DNA of 9,377 bases from Dehalococcoidia bacterium (GCA_030603265.1 JAUVYD010000030.1:1-9377), one strand, 5' to 3'; positions 1-6,854 are shown, counted from the stretch's first letter. Translations and numbers: made by a program. The notes: a model not told the origin generated them from the sequence alone.

Positions 1-33
1 AAGTTCAACGTGTTCAAGATACGCCTCCAGTGA
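1..33 (+). CDS. 3' end of an unidentified upstream gene (partial)
   Basis: Frame 1 reads ten codons (KFNVFKIRLQ) and then TGA at 31-33. That stop overlaps the GTG start of the next gene in the arrangement gTGA (30-33), a typical sign of translational coupling in bacterial operons. Only the last ten residues are visible, so neither family nor function can be given. The call rests on the overlap geometry alone; the short open stretch could also be chance. Confidence 0.35.
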   Translation, partial: KFNVFKIRLQ

Positions 34-503
34 CCAACGACAAGCCTGGCTACCCTCCTCTGGTCACATGCGCCACTGAGGACGAGTATCGTGCGCACTT
101 CAAGAAAGCATACTGTAGCGGCGCTGTGGCCACTTTCGACCACATGCTGGTCCGATTCCGGAAGAGAGATTTCGACCACGCCTTCTATGAATCATCCAGC
201 CGCTCAACCGGCACCAAGGACCTCTTCTCTCGTGAGAGGGCAGAGAGGATAGACTGGATCGGGGCGGCTCTTCGAGACCCTGAGGCCGAACTCTACTACG
301 GCTGGGACGCCAAACGCAGGAAAGAAGACAAGACGCGGCGGGTCGCAGTCATCCAAGGCCACTACGTTGTGGTAGTACAACAGAGGGCTGCCTGCAAGGG
401 GGATTTCGTTACAGCATACGTGGCGGACCCGCGGACCATTGCGCAGATACGTGGCCACACGCCGTGGCAGTCGCACGAGCCGAAGACAAAAAAGAGCCGC
501 TGA
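30..503 (+). CDS. Small phage-type nuclease-like protein (PBECR-like)
   Basis: This 157-residue protein starts with GTG and has no signal peptide or membrane segment. Visible motifs are RKRDFDHAFYES (44-55), TKDLFSRERAERIDWI (62-77), AELYYGWD (86-93), RRVAVIQGHYVVVV (103-116) and GDFVTAYVAD (124-133). I recognise this pattern as that of small proteins related to the phage-associated Barnase/EndoU/Colicin-E5/RelE-like nuclease fold, found in prophages and as stand-alone genes. This was judged from memory of the family, not from a search. His50 in DFDHAF and the Arg-rich 67-73 segment are candidate functional residues. The frame is open upstream to the window edge, but the gTGA overlap with the preceding stop supports GTG at 30; no clear Shine-Dalgarno site precedes it, as is common for coupled starts. 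The tail PKTKKSR is basic. It could be an RNase-like toxin or phage-derived enzyme; RNA cleavage is not shown by the sequence. Confidence 0.6.
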   Translation: MTNDKPGYPPLVTCATEDEYRAHFKKAYCSGAVATFDHMLVRFRKRDFDHAFYESSSRSTGTKDLFSRERAERIDWIGAALRDPEAELYYGWDAKRRKEDKTRRVAVIQGHYVVVVQQRAACKGDFVTAYVADPRTIAQIRGHTPWQSHEPKTKKSR

Positions 504-1091
504 TTCGCCAGGCTGGTTCAGCGGCCGAAACCTCTACGGATTCCCTACTGTAAGTAGAGAACTACCGTAATTGTGGACTGCCCTGACTCCCTTGTCAACT
601 CAAGCCACACGGAACACTTGACTCCACACCAAGTCGCAGATAACCCGTACTGGCGTCTATGGCGCCTCACCACCGCACGACCATCTGACGCATACTACTA
701 CGCTCGGGCGAAGGTAGCGGTTGTTCTTGTCACGCGCCAGCCGTGAATCGCCGACGGTGAATCGGCCGTCCCGCCGGCACGAAAAGGATGATGTCCTCAA
801 TGTTCTCTCGTGGTCCGCCTGTCCGTCCACCATTGCTTCAGACCTGTCACGGGCCTTGATGAACCAATTCCGAGTATGCCGATGCGGTCTTGGAGCAGGA
901 AAAGCAAGGCAAAGGAGCGTGCGATTCCTCTTTTGTTCGAGAAGTGTCGCACGAGTATGCTAGCATTTCGGCAATCGGCTCGCCGATGGAAGGGGTGTTG
1001 GCAACCCGAACCTGTCGCACGTCGCCTTCTGTTGCGGAAGCCAACTCAACATCCAGCAGCCTGTCCACAGGCGCAACTGAAAGGAGGCTCA
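504..1091. other. 588-base gene-poor leader region upstream of the aldolase gene
   Basis: I find no convincing gene here: the open frames have no recognisable protein pattern and no ribosome site. Visible structure includes a small hairpin CTAC-tgtaa-GTAG near 545-557, two direct copies of GTGAATCG 14 bases apart (743-750 and 757-764), the long hairpin at 919-952, a perfect 10-base palindrome ATGCTAGCAT (957-966), and two copies of TGTCGCACG (945-953 and 1013-1021). Possible promoter elements are weak: TTGACT (618-623) with GATAAC (639-644) only 15 bases later, or TTGTTC (933-938) with TATGCT (956-961) at 17 bases. The operon promoter must lie here or further upstream, but I cannot place it firmly. 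Confidence 0.5.
919..952 (+). other. Leader hairpin upstream of the aldolase gene
   Basis: The arms GTGCGA (919-924) and TCGCAC (947-952) are perfectly complementary. Inside them TTCCTC (925-930) pairs with GAGAAG (939-944) with one mismatch and one wobble, leaving TTTTGTTC as loop. It sits 140 bases before the start of the RraA-like gene and is followed directly by the palindrome ATGCTAGCAT. It could be a leader RNA structure, an operator or chance; it has no T-run and does not look like a classical terminator. Confidence 0.3.
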
Positions 1092-1787
1092 ATGATGCGA
1101 TCCTGGAACTCTGATGAGGAACTGTTCGCTCTGGTCAAGCGTGAACTGTTCACGGCTGTCGTGGGCGACGTGATGGACCAGATGGGTCTGCAGAAGCAGT
1201 TCCTGCCGCCGCAGATCAAGCCGCTTGATGACGAGATGGTCGTCATCGGCCGGGCGATGCCCGTGCTGGAAGCCGACGTTTTCGGCGAAGCCGAAGGAAG
1301 TGGCGCCAATCCAATCATGAGGAAGCCGTTCGGGCTCGTCTTTGAGGCAGTCGATAACCTGAAGCCCAACGAGGTCTACATCTCCGCTGGCTCCAGTCCC
1401 ACCTACGCCCTCTGGGGCGGGCTGATGAGCGTGCGCTGCATGTACCTCGGGGCGGCCGGTGCCATCGTCAACGGCTATTCGCGCGACACGCGTGAGATCC
1501 GCAGTCTCGGATTCCCCTGCTTCTCCTACGGCAACTACGGCCAGGACCAGGGCCCGCGCGGCAAGGTGATGGACTACCGGGTGCCGCTGCAGGTCGGCGA
1601 GGCATACGTCAGGCCCGGCGACATTCTCTTTGGAGACCTTGACGGTGTGTGTGTCATCCCTCGTGAGGCTGAAGAAGAGGCGTTCACCAGAGCACTGGAG
1701 AAGGCACGCGGCGAGCAGACTGTGAAGCAGGCTCTGGAAGCCGGCATGAGCACCCTCGAGGCCTTCAACACCTACGGCATAATGTAG
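1092..1787 (+). CDS. RraA-like aldolase/decarboxylase (HMG/CHA aldolase family)
   Basis: A cytosolic protein of 231 residues, typical length for the RraA-like family, which includes the class II 4-hydroxy-4-methyl-2-oxoglutarate aldolases (divalent-metal pyruvate aldolases that also decarboxylate oxaloacetate) and the RNase E inhibitor RraA. Visible family signatures are GDVMDQMG (25-32), GAAGAIVNGYSRDTREI (120-136) with the catalytic-type Arg131-Asp132 pair, FPCF..GNY (141-149), QDQGPRGKVMDYRVP (151-165) and RPGDILFGDLDGVCVIP (174-190). The usual WGEL motif reads WGGL (108-111), so the acidic residue that helps hold the metal in studied aldolases is Gly110 here. Start choice: AAGGAGG (1081-1087) lies 4 bases before ATG 1092 and 7 before the second ATG at 1095, so either may be used. 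The frame extends upstream to 810 but that part shows no conserved pattern. The next gene starts 26 bases after the stop, so the two are very likely co-transcribed. A link to 2-oxo-acid cleavage fits the cluster; a role in RNA turnover is unlikely in this context. Confidence 0.88.
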   Translation: MMRSWNSDEELFALVKRELFTAVVGDVMDQMGLQKQFLPPQIKPLDDEMVVIGRAMPVLEADVFGEAEGSGANPIMRKPFGLVFEAVDNLKPNEVYISAGSSPTYALWGGLMSVRCMYLGAAGAIVNGYSRDTREIRSLGFPCFSYGNYGQDQGPRGKVMDYRVPLQVGEAYVRPGDILFGDLDGVCVIPREAEEEAFTRALEKARGEQTVKQALEAGMSTLEAFNTYGIM

Positions 1788-1813
1788 TACCAACACAGCG
1801 GAGGAGGTGTCCG

Positions 1814-3538
1814 ATGGCACGCATTACCGGTCTCTCGACTGCGGTTGTCCAGGCCAACTTCCACTGGACCTACGTGCGGGTCTACAGCGACGCAGACGGA
1901 GGTCTCTACGGAACAGGGGAGTGCTTCCTTGCCCCGGGACTGCCCGGAATCATCGCCGAGTTCGCCGACATCCTCATTGGCGAGGATTTCACGAGCATTG
2001 AGAGACTGGTCGAGAAGATGCGCTGGGCGGCATCGGGTGCCGGCTCTACTGCCGGCATCGTCTGGAACGCCATCACGGGTATCGAAGCTGCCCTGTGGGA
2101 CCTGAAGGGCAAGGTCCTCGGCCTGCCCGTCTGGCAGTTGCTTGGCGGCAAGTTCCGCGATGATGTGCGTATCTACGTGGACTGTCATGCCGCCGGCGCA
2201 CTCGAGTGTCTCTCTCCGCTGCTGCAGTCAACACTTCCCTCATGGCGCGTCGAAACTCCGCCGAGAGGCCTCTCTCCTGAGGAACTCATCACAGGCTCCG
2301 CGCAGCGCGCGGCCGAGATGGCACAGCGCGGCTACACGGCGATGAAGTTCGACCTCGACCTGCCGAACACCGTGTTCGACTCGGCGACCGGCTACACGCT
2401 GACGAGCAGGGATATCGACTGGATGGTTGGACTCACCGCAGCCATCAGGGATGCGGTCGGGCCGGACGTCGACGTCGCCATGGATGCCCACTGGCGCTAT
2501 CGTCCGAACGAGATTCTGCAGGTCGCGAAGCAGCTTGAGCCGATGCGGCTCCTCTGGCTGGAGGACCCGGTCCCGCCGCACGATGAGCAGTCGCTCGCCT
2601 ATCTGCGGCAACATACGACCACGCCCATCGCCACAGGCGAGAACCTTCAACTCAGGCAGGGGTTCTGGCGTCTCATCGTGAACGACCTGGTGGATGTCAT
2701 CACGCCCGACCTGCAAAAGGCCGGCGGACTGGCCGAGGGCAGGAAGATAGCCGACATGTGCGCGGCCGCGAACAAGCCATTCGCGCCCCACATGATTGGC
2801 AGTCCAATCGCGATGATGGCGAGCGCACATCTATGTCTCACCATCCCGAATCTGCTGGTGTGCGAGTTCCATGCTCACGATGTGCCCTTCTTCTATGAAC
2901 TGGCACAGGGCGACATGTCCGAGTGGTTCCGGCATGGCTGGGTTACACCACCGAACCGTCCCGGATTTGGCATCGAACTGGACGAGTCCGTCGGCAAGCG
3001 CTACCGCTTGCCGGGCACCCGGTGGTTTGACGTGTCGTTGTGTCAGGCAACACCCATTCTGTGTGAGGGTAGGGTGGGGCGTGGTCCGAATGTCGGGGTC
3101 AGGCATGCCGGACCCGTCGCCCTGTCGTCACACAACGCCGCAAAGGTCAACACAGTCCTGAACGACGCACCATCCCATGGGCGGACACAGAGGGCTGTCC
3201 CTGCACGGAACCGGGCAATCCCCTTTGCCAACCCTCCCCACTCCACAGGCACGTTGCACGTGTCCTCACACACCAGTAGCCGGGTTTCGGCATTCACTGC
3301 ACCCTTGACAACAGACTTCGGGGAGGATATAAATATATATATCCGCATTTCGCCTCCCCGGGAGAGAGCGGTAGTCTCAGAAGCGGCAATGTCTGCGAAG
3401 GGCAAGGATGAGACAGACAGCAGTGAATCTAAGTCCAATACGAACCCACGGGAAATTCGCCGACGCGGCCTACGATGCTATTCGCACGAGCATTCGAATG
3501 GGCCATATCCCTCCCGGAACCAGGCTCCACGAAGGTGA
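1814..3538 (+). CDS. Mandelate racemase/muconate lactonizing-type dehydratase with abnormal 3' extension
   Basis: Residues 1-406 form a complete enolase-superfamily enzyme, probably a sugar- or hydroxy-acid dehydratase acting in the cytosol. The N-terminal capping domain is about 5-120 and the barrel about 130-380. Metal and catalytic residues are present: Asp224 and His226 (AMDAHW), Glu250 (WLEDP), Glu276 (ATGENL), Asp299 (TPDLQKAGG) and His326 (APHMIGSP); Lys178 in AMKFD is also likely active-site. The D-x-H pair with E, E and H is the pattern of galactonate-dehydratase-like members. Start: GGAGGAGG (1800-1807) is 6 bases before ATG. The family normally ends at a GTRWFD-like tail, reached at nt 3031 (residue 406). 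No stop follows, and the frame runs on for about 168 codons of low-complexity, unconserved sequence covering a hairpin repeat, the gntR promoter and 131 bases of gntR. I take the tail as intergenic DNA opened by loss of the original stop (mutation, repeat insertion or sequencing error). Substrate cannot be told from sequence. Confidence 0.85.
   Translation: MARITGLSTAVVQANFHWTYVRVYSDADGGLYGTGECFLAPGLPGIIAEFADILIGEDFTSIERLVEKMRWAASGAGSTAGIVWNAITGIEAALWDLKGKVLGLPVWQLLGGKFRDDVRIYVDCHAAGALECLSPLLQSTLPSWRVETPPRGLSPEELITGSAQRAAEMAQRGYTAMKFDLDLPNTVFDSATGYTLTSRDIDWMVGLTAAIRDAVGPDVDVAMDAHWRYRPNEILQVAKQLEPMRLLWLEDPVPPHDEQSLAYLRQHTTTPIATGENLQLRQGFWRLIVNDLVDVITPDLQKAGGLAEGRKIADMCAAANKPFAPHMIGSPIAMMASAHLCLTIPNLLVCEFHAHDVPFFYELAQGDMSEWFRHGWVTPPNRPGFGIELDESVGKRYRLPGTRWFDVSLCQATPILCEGRVGRGPNVGVRHAGPVALSSHNAAKVNTVLNDAPSHGRTQRAVPARNRAIPFANPPHSTGTLHVSSHTSSRVSAFTAPLTTDFGEDINIYIRISPPRERAVVSEAAMSAKGKDETDSSESKSNTNPREIRRRGLRCYSHEHSNGPYPSRNQAPRR
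3084..3115. repeat. Hairpin repeat, copy 1 (GTCCGAATGT family)
   Basis: GTCCGAATGT (3084-3093) is followed by GGGG and a hairpin: GGGTC (3096-3100) pairs with GACCC (3111-3115) around the palindrome GGCATGCC (3102-3109), with one mismatched pair between. The same decamer and GCATGC-centred hairpin occur at 9097-9129, where the outer arms differ but are again complementary. That covariation suggests a dispersed, structured intergenic repeat. This copy lies just beyond the natural end of the dehydratase gene and could have removed its stop or serve as its transcription end. Confidence 0.6.
3248..3262. repeat. Inverted-repeat motif GGCACGTTGCACGTG, copy 1
   Basis: These 15 bases recur exactly at 9195-9209. 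In both places the motif follows a GTCCGAATGT hairpin, by about 130 bases here and 65 there. The core CACGT-TGC-ACGTG is an inverted repeat able to form a small stem. It may be another variant of the same dispersed hairpin family. Confidence 0.4.
3305..3333 (+). promoter_or_regulatory. Sigma-70-type promoter of the GntR regulator gene
   Basis: TTGACA (3305-3310) is a perfect -35 box. After a 17-base spacer comes TATAAA (3328-3333), five of six matches to the -10 consensus. Transcription would begin near 3340, giving a leader of about 68 bases before the ATG at 3408. It is the best promoter match in the window, and its place inside the open 3' extension of the dehydratase frame argues that this extension is not normal coding sequence. 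Confidence 0.8.
3319..3360. promoter_or_regulatory. AT palindrome over the -10 box within a larger stem; candidate GntR operator
   Basis: GGATATA (3325-3331) and TATATCC (3338-3344) are perfect 7-base inverted arms around six bases and cover the -10 box. Outside them CGGGGA (3319-3324) pairs with TCCCCG (3355-3360), the right side carrying a 10-base bulge, so the transcript or DNA could fold into a 13-pair stem. FCD-type GntR dimers bind short palindromes and often repress themselves from sites overlapping the promoter. This position fits autoregulation, but the binding protein is inferred. Confidence 0.5.
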
Positions 3539-4121
3539 CCTGGCCCTCGCATTGGGCACAAGCAAGACTCCTGTCAGAGAAGCCCTTGGCCGACTTGTCG
3601 CCGACGGCCTCGCAAGCAACAATGCAAGGTCAGGAGTGTACGTGACCCGTCTTTCCACTGACGAAATCGTCGATCTCTACGAGGCACGGGAGATACTTGA
3701 GCCGCCACTGGCCAGACTGGCAGCGGAAAGAGCGTTGGAGAGCGACATAAGCGCGCTCACAGAGAGCCTGAGCTCCTTTGAGACAGCTCTGCAAGCAGAT
3801 GAATACGACGCACTCATGGAACTGGACAGCCAGTTCCACGAGATGATTGCCTCCATCGCAGGGAACCGCGCGTTGGCGCTCGCCAGAGAGCGACTCGATA
3901 ACTGCATCGCAATCGCCAGGGTCGCTTCCATCCGGAAAGCGCACCGCAAAACCTCAGGCGCTGCACTGAAAGAACACACACGAATATGCGACGCCATTGC
4001 GAAGCACGATGGGAACGCTGCCGAGTACCTCATGGCGGAGCACATTCAAAGAAGAAGGGAAGGAATCATTGGACGTCCATCGCGCCCGGAAGGCGCAGGC
4101 AACCTGCAACCGGGCACATGA
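3408..4121 (+). CDS. GntR-family transcriptional regulator, FadR/FCD subfamily
   Basis: The 237-residue protein has an N-terminal winged helix-turn-helix (about 15-80) with the family pattern IPPGTRLHEGDLALALG (34-50), TPVREALGRLVADGL (54-68) and the wing SGVYVT (75-80). A C-terminal FCD ligand domain follows (about 86-215) with DLYEARE..EPPLARLAAE (89-107). Asp140 and His144 (LDSQFH), His190 (KEHTRI) and His212 (AEHIQ) match the Asp/His set that holds a metal and contacts organic-acid ligands in FCD domains. ATG 3408 is the only sensible start: the frame closes at TAG 3372-3374 upstream, and the next Met (residue 31) would cut into the DNA-binding domain. GAAGGG (3397-3402) is a modest ribosome site. 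It has its own promoter and a hairpin follows its stop. It lies between the aldolase/dehydratase pair and the oxidoreductase/CoA-synthetase pair and probably controls one or both in response to a pathway acid. Confidence 0.92.
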   Translation: MRQTAVNLSPIRTHGKFADAAYDAIRTSIRMGHIPPGTRLHEGDLALALGTSKTPVREALGRLVADGLASNNARSGVYVTRLSTDEIVDLYEAREILEPPLARLAAERALESDISALTESLSSFETALQADEYDALMELDSQFHEMIASIAGNRALALARERLDNCIAIARVASIRKAHRKTSGAALKEHTRICDAIAKHDGNAAEYLMAEHIQRRREGIIGRPSRPEGAGNLQPGT

Positions 4122-4130
4122 ACGAAAGCA

Positions 4131-4160
4131 GGGAGGCCACTCGTGGACTGACGGCCTCCC
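4131..4160 (+). terminator. Hairpin after the GntR regulator gene, probable terminator
   Basis: GGGAGGCC (4131-4138) and GGCCTCCC (4153-4160) form a perfect 8-base, all-strong stem with a 14-base loop, starting 9 bases after the gntR stop. There is no T-run after it, so it is a weak or non-canonical intrinsic terminator, or an mRNA 3'-end stabiliser. The 183 bases from here to the oxidoreductase start contain no clear promoter that I can identify. Confidence 0.5.
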
Positions 4161-4343
4161 ACGCCAATCAACAGTGCTCATGTCAGACACCACTGGGCCT
4201 CACTATCGCTCCCCTGCCCTGACCCTCGTTCCGGCTCCCCCGGGAACATGGACTGCACTCCCGTCCACGTCTGTGCAGAGCTGTTCGTGCAAACGAGGGC
4301 AAGGGTTTCACCCCCCACATGCTACGCAAGGAGGAAGCTCCCT

Positions 4344-6854
4344 ATGACGAATCCAATCAGGCAACTGTGTCTTGCACCCGACGGCCAGACGGAGGTTCTA
4401 CAGGGCAACATCGCGTTCGCGGTCGGATGCGTACGTGGTGGTATACACGCCGCAGACGGCTATCCCGGAACGCCCTCAACTGAGGTCATACATCGGGGTC
4501 TTTCCCAGGTACAGGACCTCATCACGGTGGGATGGTCGGTGAACGAGGCTGTTGCCTCTGCGGTAGGACATGGTCACACTCTGGCGGGGCGCGACTGCGT
4601 GGTGACGATGAAGATTCCCGGCCTTTTCCAGGCAGGCGATATCTTTACCAGTGGCGCGCTGTACACGCAGCCGCGGGGTGGTCTCGTGTACTACATCGCG
4701 AGTGACTTCGTGCCCAGCTCCACTCAACATACAATCGATCCACGATACCTCTTCAAGAGTTGCTTCGTCCCCGTATTCGAGCCGCGCAACCACCAGGAGA
4801 TGCACGAGGCTCCGGCCTTAGCCGTCGAGATAGCCCGCAAGTACAACACGCAGATGGTCGTCATGCCCAGCGGAATACTCTGCCACAGCGAGGGACTGGT
4901 CCGCATGATGAAGCCACAGAAGAGAGCCCCTGTTGAGATGCCCACTGACCTGCAGGCCTTCATGATTCTCCCGAGCATCGCACGCAGGAACTACAACATG
5001 GCTATAACGGAGCGGATGCCTGCGCTGGTGGAGATGGTGGAGCAGAGTCCGTTGAACACGTGGGAGAAAGGCGATGGAAAACTCGGCGTCATCACCTACG
5101 GCATCTGTGACATGTACGTCCGCGAGCTGAAGGCGTCGCTGGGCAAGAACCTGGACGTGCTCTCCCTCGCCTTCACCAACCCCGTGCCGACGGACCTCGT
5201 CCGCCGCTTCTGCGACTCAATCGACGGCCCGGTCTTCGTCATCGAGGACGGTTACCGCTACGTCCAGGAGCAACTCCAGCAGGCCGGACTTGAAGTCCGT
5301 GGGAAGGAAGCCTACAGCACTATCACCGAGTGGACCCCTGCGCTCATCGCCGACAGATTGGGCTTCCAGATCCCGCACAAGACCTGCGGCGTGTCTCCGA
5401 TAGCCCGCCCCCCCGCCATCTGCCCCGGCTGTCCCTACCGTCTCTTCGGCGAGGACGTGGCCGCGATGCGCAAGAAGGGGCTCATCGACGCAGTCTTCGG
5501 CGACATCGGCTGCTACGCGCTGCTCTATTTCCTGAACGCGGTTGACACCTCCCTCGCGATGGGCGCAGGTGAGGCCATGCGGCAGGGGTTCACCCTCTCG
5601 CATCCCGGGGAGGCCTCACGCTGTCTTGCGGTTGTCGGTGACAGCACCGAAGGCCACACCGGCATGGCTGCCACTCGCAACGCCGTGTACCGGAACATGG
5701 CCGGCGTGAAAGTAGTGATGGACAACTCGTGGACCGCGATGACTGGCGGACAGCCATCCCCCACATCTCCGGCAAACCTGGCGGGAGAACCGATACGCTT
5801 CGACCTGCCGAAGACGCTTGAGGCCCACGGCGCCAATGTACACGTCGTCGCCGCGTACAACCGCAAGGCCGTCCACGATGCGCTCACGACAGCACTCAAG
5901 GACGCCGGGAACGGCACGTACTCAACCATCGTCATCCGAGAGGGGGAGTGTCTCAGGCAGAGCAATGCCAGCACGCAGCGTGTGGTAGCGGACCCTGACC
6001 TCTGCAAGCAATGCGGTCTATGCCTCATCTGCCCCGGCATTGAGAAGGGGCCCGACGGCGTCCCGGTGGTCAACCAGCTCTGCTCGGGCTGCGGCGGACA
6101 CACTCCTGCCTGTGTGCAGATGTGCCCGTTCGGCGCGCTGAAAGCCATCGACATCTCCGAACTCGATCGACCGGCAGCGCCGGTATTTCCCACACCACCA
6201 AAGGCCGAAGCGCCGGCAAGAATGGCACACGACGTACTACCCACACGCATATCGGTCGGCATTCGTGGCGTTGGGGGACAGGGCATCCTGTTCTTCGGAC
6301 GGGTCCTGACTCGGCTTGCGTTCCTCGCCGGCTACGGCGACACGAACGTCGTGAAGGGCGAGACACACGGCATGGCCCAGATGGGCGGACCCGTCATCAG
6401 CACCTTCGCCTGCGGTGACGTGGTGAGTCCCGTGCTGTTGCCCTGCACTGCCGATTGCCTCATCGCGCTGGAGAAGAGCGAAATACTGCGGCCCGACTTC
6501 CTGGAGATGCTCAAACAGGATGGAACCGTCCTCCTTGCGACTACCGGCATCGTCCCACCGGGGCTGCCGGACAAGGAGTACCCCACCGATGCGCAACTGA
6601 AGGACACACTCCGCGACTTCCACGTCGTGGAGTTGGATGTCCTGGGCAAGGCGCTCGAGCTCGGCGACTCCTCCGGCCGAATGGCGAACGTGGTCATGCT
6701 CGGCGTTCTCAGTACAATGCAGCCGTTCGACGTCTTCTCTGTTGAGCTGTGGCACGAGGCATTGAGGAGAGTCAATTCACAGCCTGGAATCTGGGCGGCC
6801 AACTACGCTGCGTTCAATGCCGGCAGACAGATGGCGCAGCCCGTGGGGTGGTAG
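4344..6854 (+). CDS. iorAB: Fused indolepyruvate-type 2-oxoacid:ferredoxin oxidoreductase (alpha+beta in one chain)
   Basis: This 836-residue cytosolic enzyme would oxidise a 2-oxo acid with CoA to acyl-CoA, CO2 and reduced ferredoxin, using thiamine diphosphate. Domains in order: N-terminal pyrimidine-binding-type domain (about 20-190, YPGTPSTE at 40-47); a connecting domain (about 245-345); the thiamine-diphosphate domain (about 360-540) with CPGCPYR (360-366), GDIGC (386-390), GDST (432-435) and DNSWTAMTGGQ (460-470); a ferredoxin segment with eight cysteines (554-594); a Pro/Ala linker (about 605-632); and the IorB/gamma-type domain (about 635-830) with GVGGQGIL (642-649) and ETHGMAQMGG (673-682). 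IorA and IorB are usually two proteins of roughly 600 and 200 residues; here they are collinear in one frame. Start: AAGGAGG (4328-4334) is 9 bases before ATG 4344; the frame reaches back to 4248 without conserved sequence. Cysteine spacing in the ferredoxin part is unusual (Cx2Cx2Cx2C and Cx2Cx6Cx3C). Arylpyruvates are the classical substrates, but substrate cannot be fixed from sequence. The acyl-CoA synthetase gene follows after 70 bases. Confidence 0.93.
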   Translation: MTNPIRQLCLAPDGQTEVLQGNIAFAVGCVRGGIHAADGYPGTPSTEVIHRGLSQVQDLITVGWSVNEAVASAVGHGHTLAGRDCVVTMKIPGLFQAGDIFTSGALYTQPRGGLVYYIASDFVPSSTQHTIDPRYLFKSCFVPVFEPRNHQEMHEAPALAVEIARKYNTQMVVMPSGILCHSEGLVRMMKPQKRAPVEMPTDLQAFMILPSIARRNYNMAITERMPALVEMVEQSPLNTWEKGDGKLGVITYGICDMYVRELKASLGKNLDVLSLAFTNPVPTDLVRRFCDSIDGPVFVIEDGYRYVQEQLQQAGLEVRGKEAYSTITEWTPALIADRLGFQIPHKTCGVSPIARPPAICPGCPYRLFGEDVAAMRKKGLIDAVFGDIGCYALLYFLNAVDTSLAMGAGEAMRQGFTLSHPGEASRCLAVVGDSTEGHTGMAATRNAVYRNMAGVKVVMDNSWTAMTGGQPSPTSPANLAGEPIRFDLPKTLEAHGANVHVVAAYNRKAVHDALTTALKDAGNGTYSTIVIREGECLRQSNASTQRVVADPDLCKQCGLCLICPGIEKGPDGVPVVNQLCSGCGGHTPACVQMCPFGALKAIDISELDRPAAPVFPTPPKAEAPARMAHDVLPTRISVGIRGVGGQGILFFGRVLTRLAFLAGYGDTNVVKGETHGMAQMGGPVISTFACGDVVSPVLLPCTADCLIALEKSEILRPDFLEMLKQDGTVLLATTGIVPPGLPDKEYPTDAQLKDTLRDFHVVELDVLGKALELGDSSGRMANVVMLGVLSTMQPFDVFSVELWHEALRRVNSQPGIWAANYAAFNAGRQMAQPVGW

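Noticed and set aside
810..1091. Upstream extension of the RraA-like frame
   Set aside because: The frame is open but the added 94 residues show no family pattern, and AAGGAGG lies directly before ATG 1092.
1089..1820. Long - strand frame opposite the RraA-like gene
   Set aside because: It mirrors a well-conserved gene on the other strand, has no ribosome site and no recognisable pattern; the same holds for the - strand frames at 2240-2830, 5525-6286 and 7780-8691.
3389..3391. ATG at 3389 as the start of the GntR gene
   Set aside because: It is not in the regulator's frame; ATG 3408 is the first in-frame start after a TAG at 3372.
4248..4343. Upstream extension of the oxidoreductase frame
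   Set aside because: The extra 32 residues are not part of the IorA fold and AAGGAGG at 4328-4334 points to ATG 4344.
4161..4343. Riboswitch or promoter before the oxidoreductase gene
   Set aside because: I saw only small hairpins and no thiamine or other riboswitch consensus, and no convincing -35/-10 pair.
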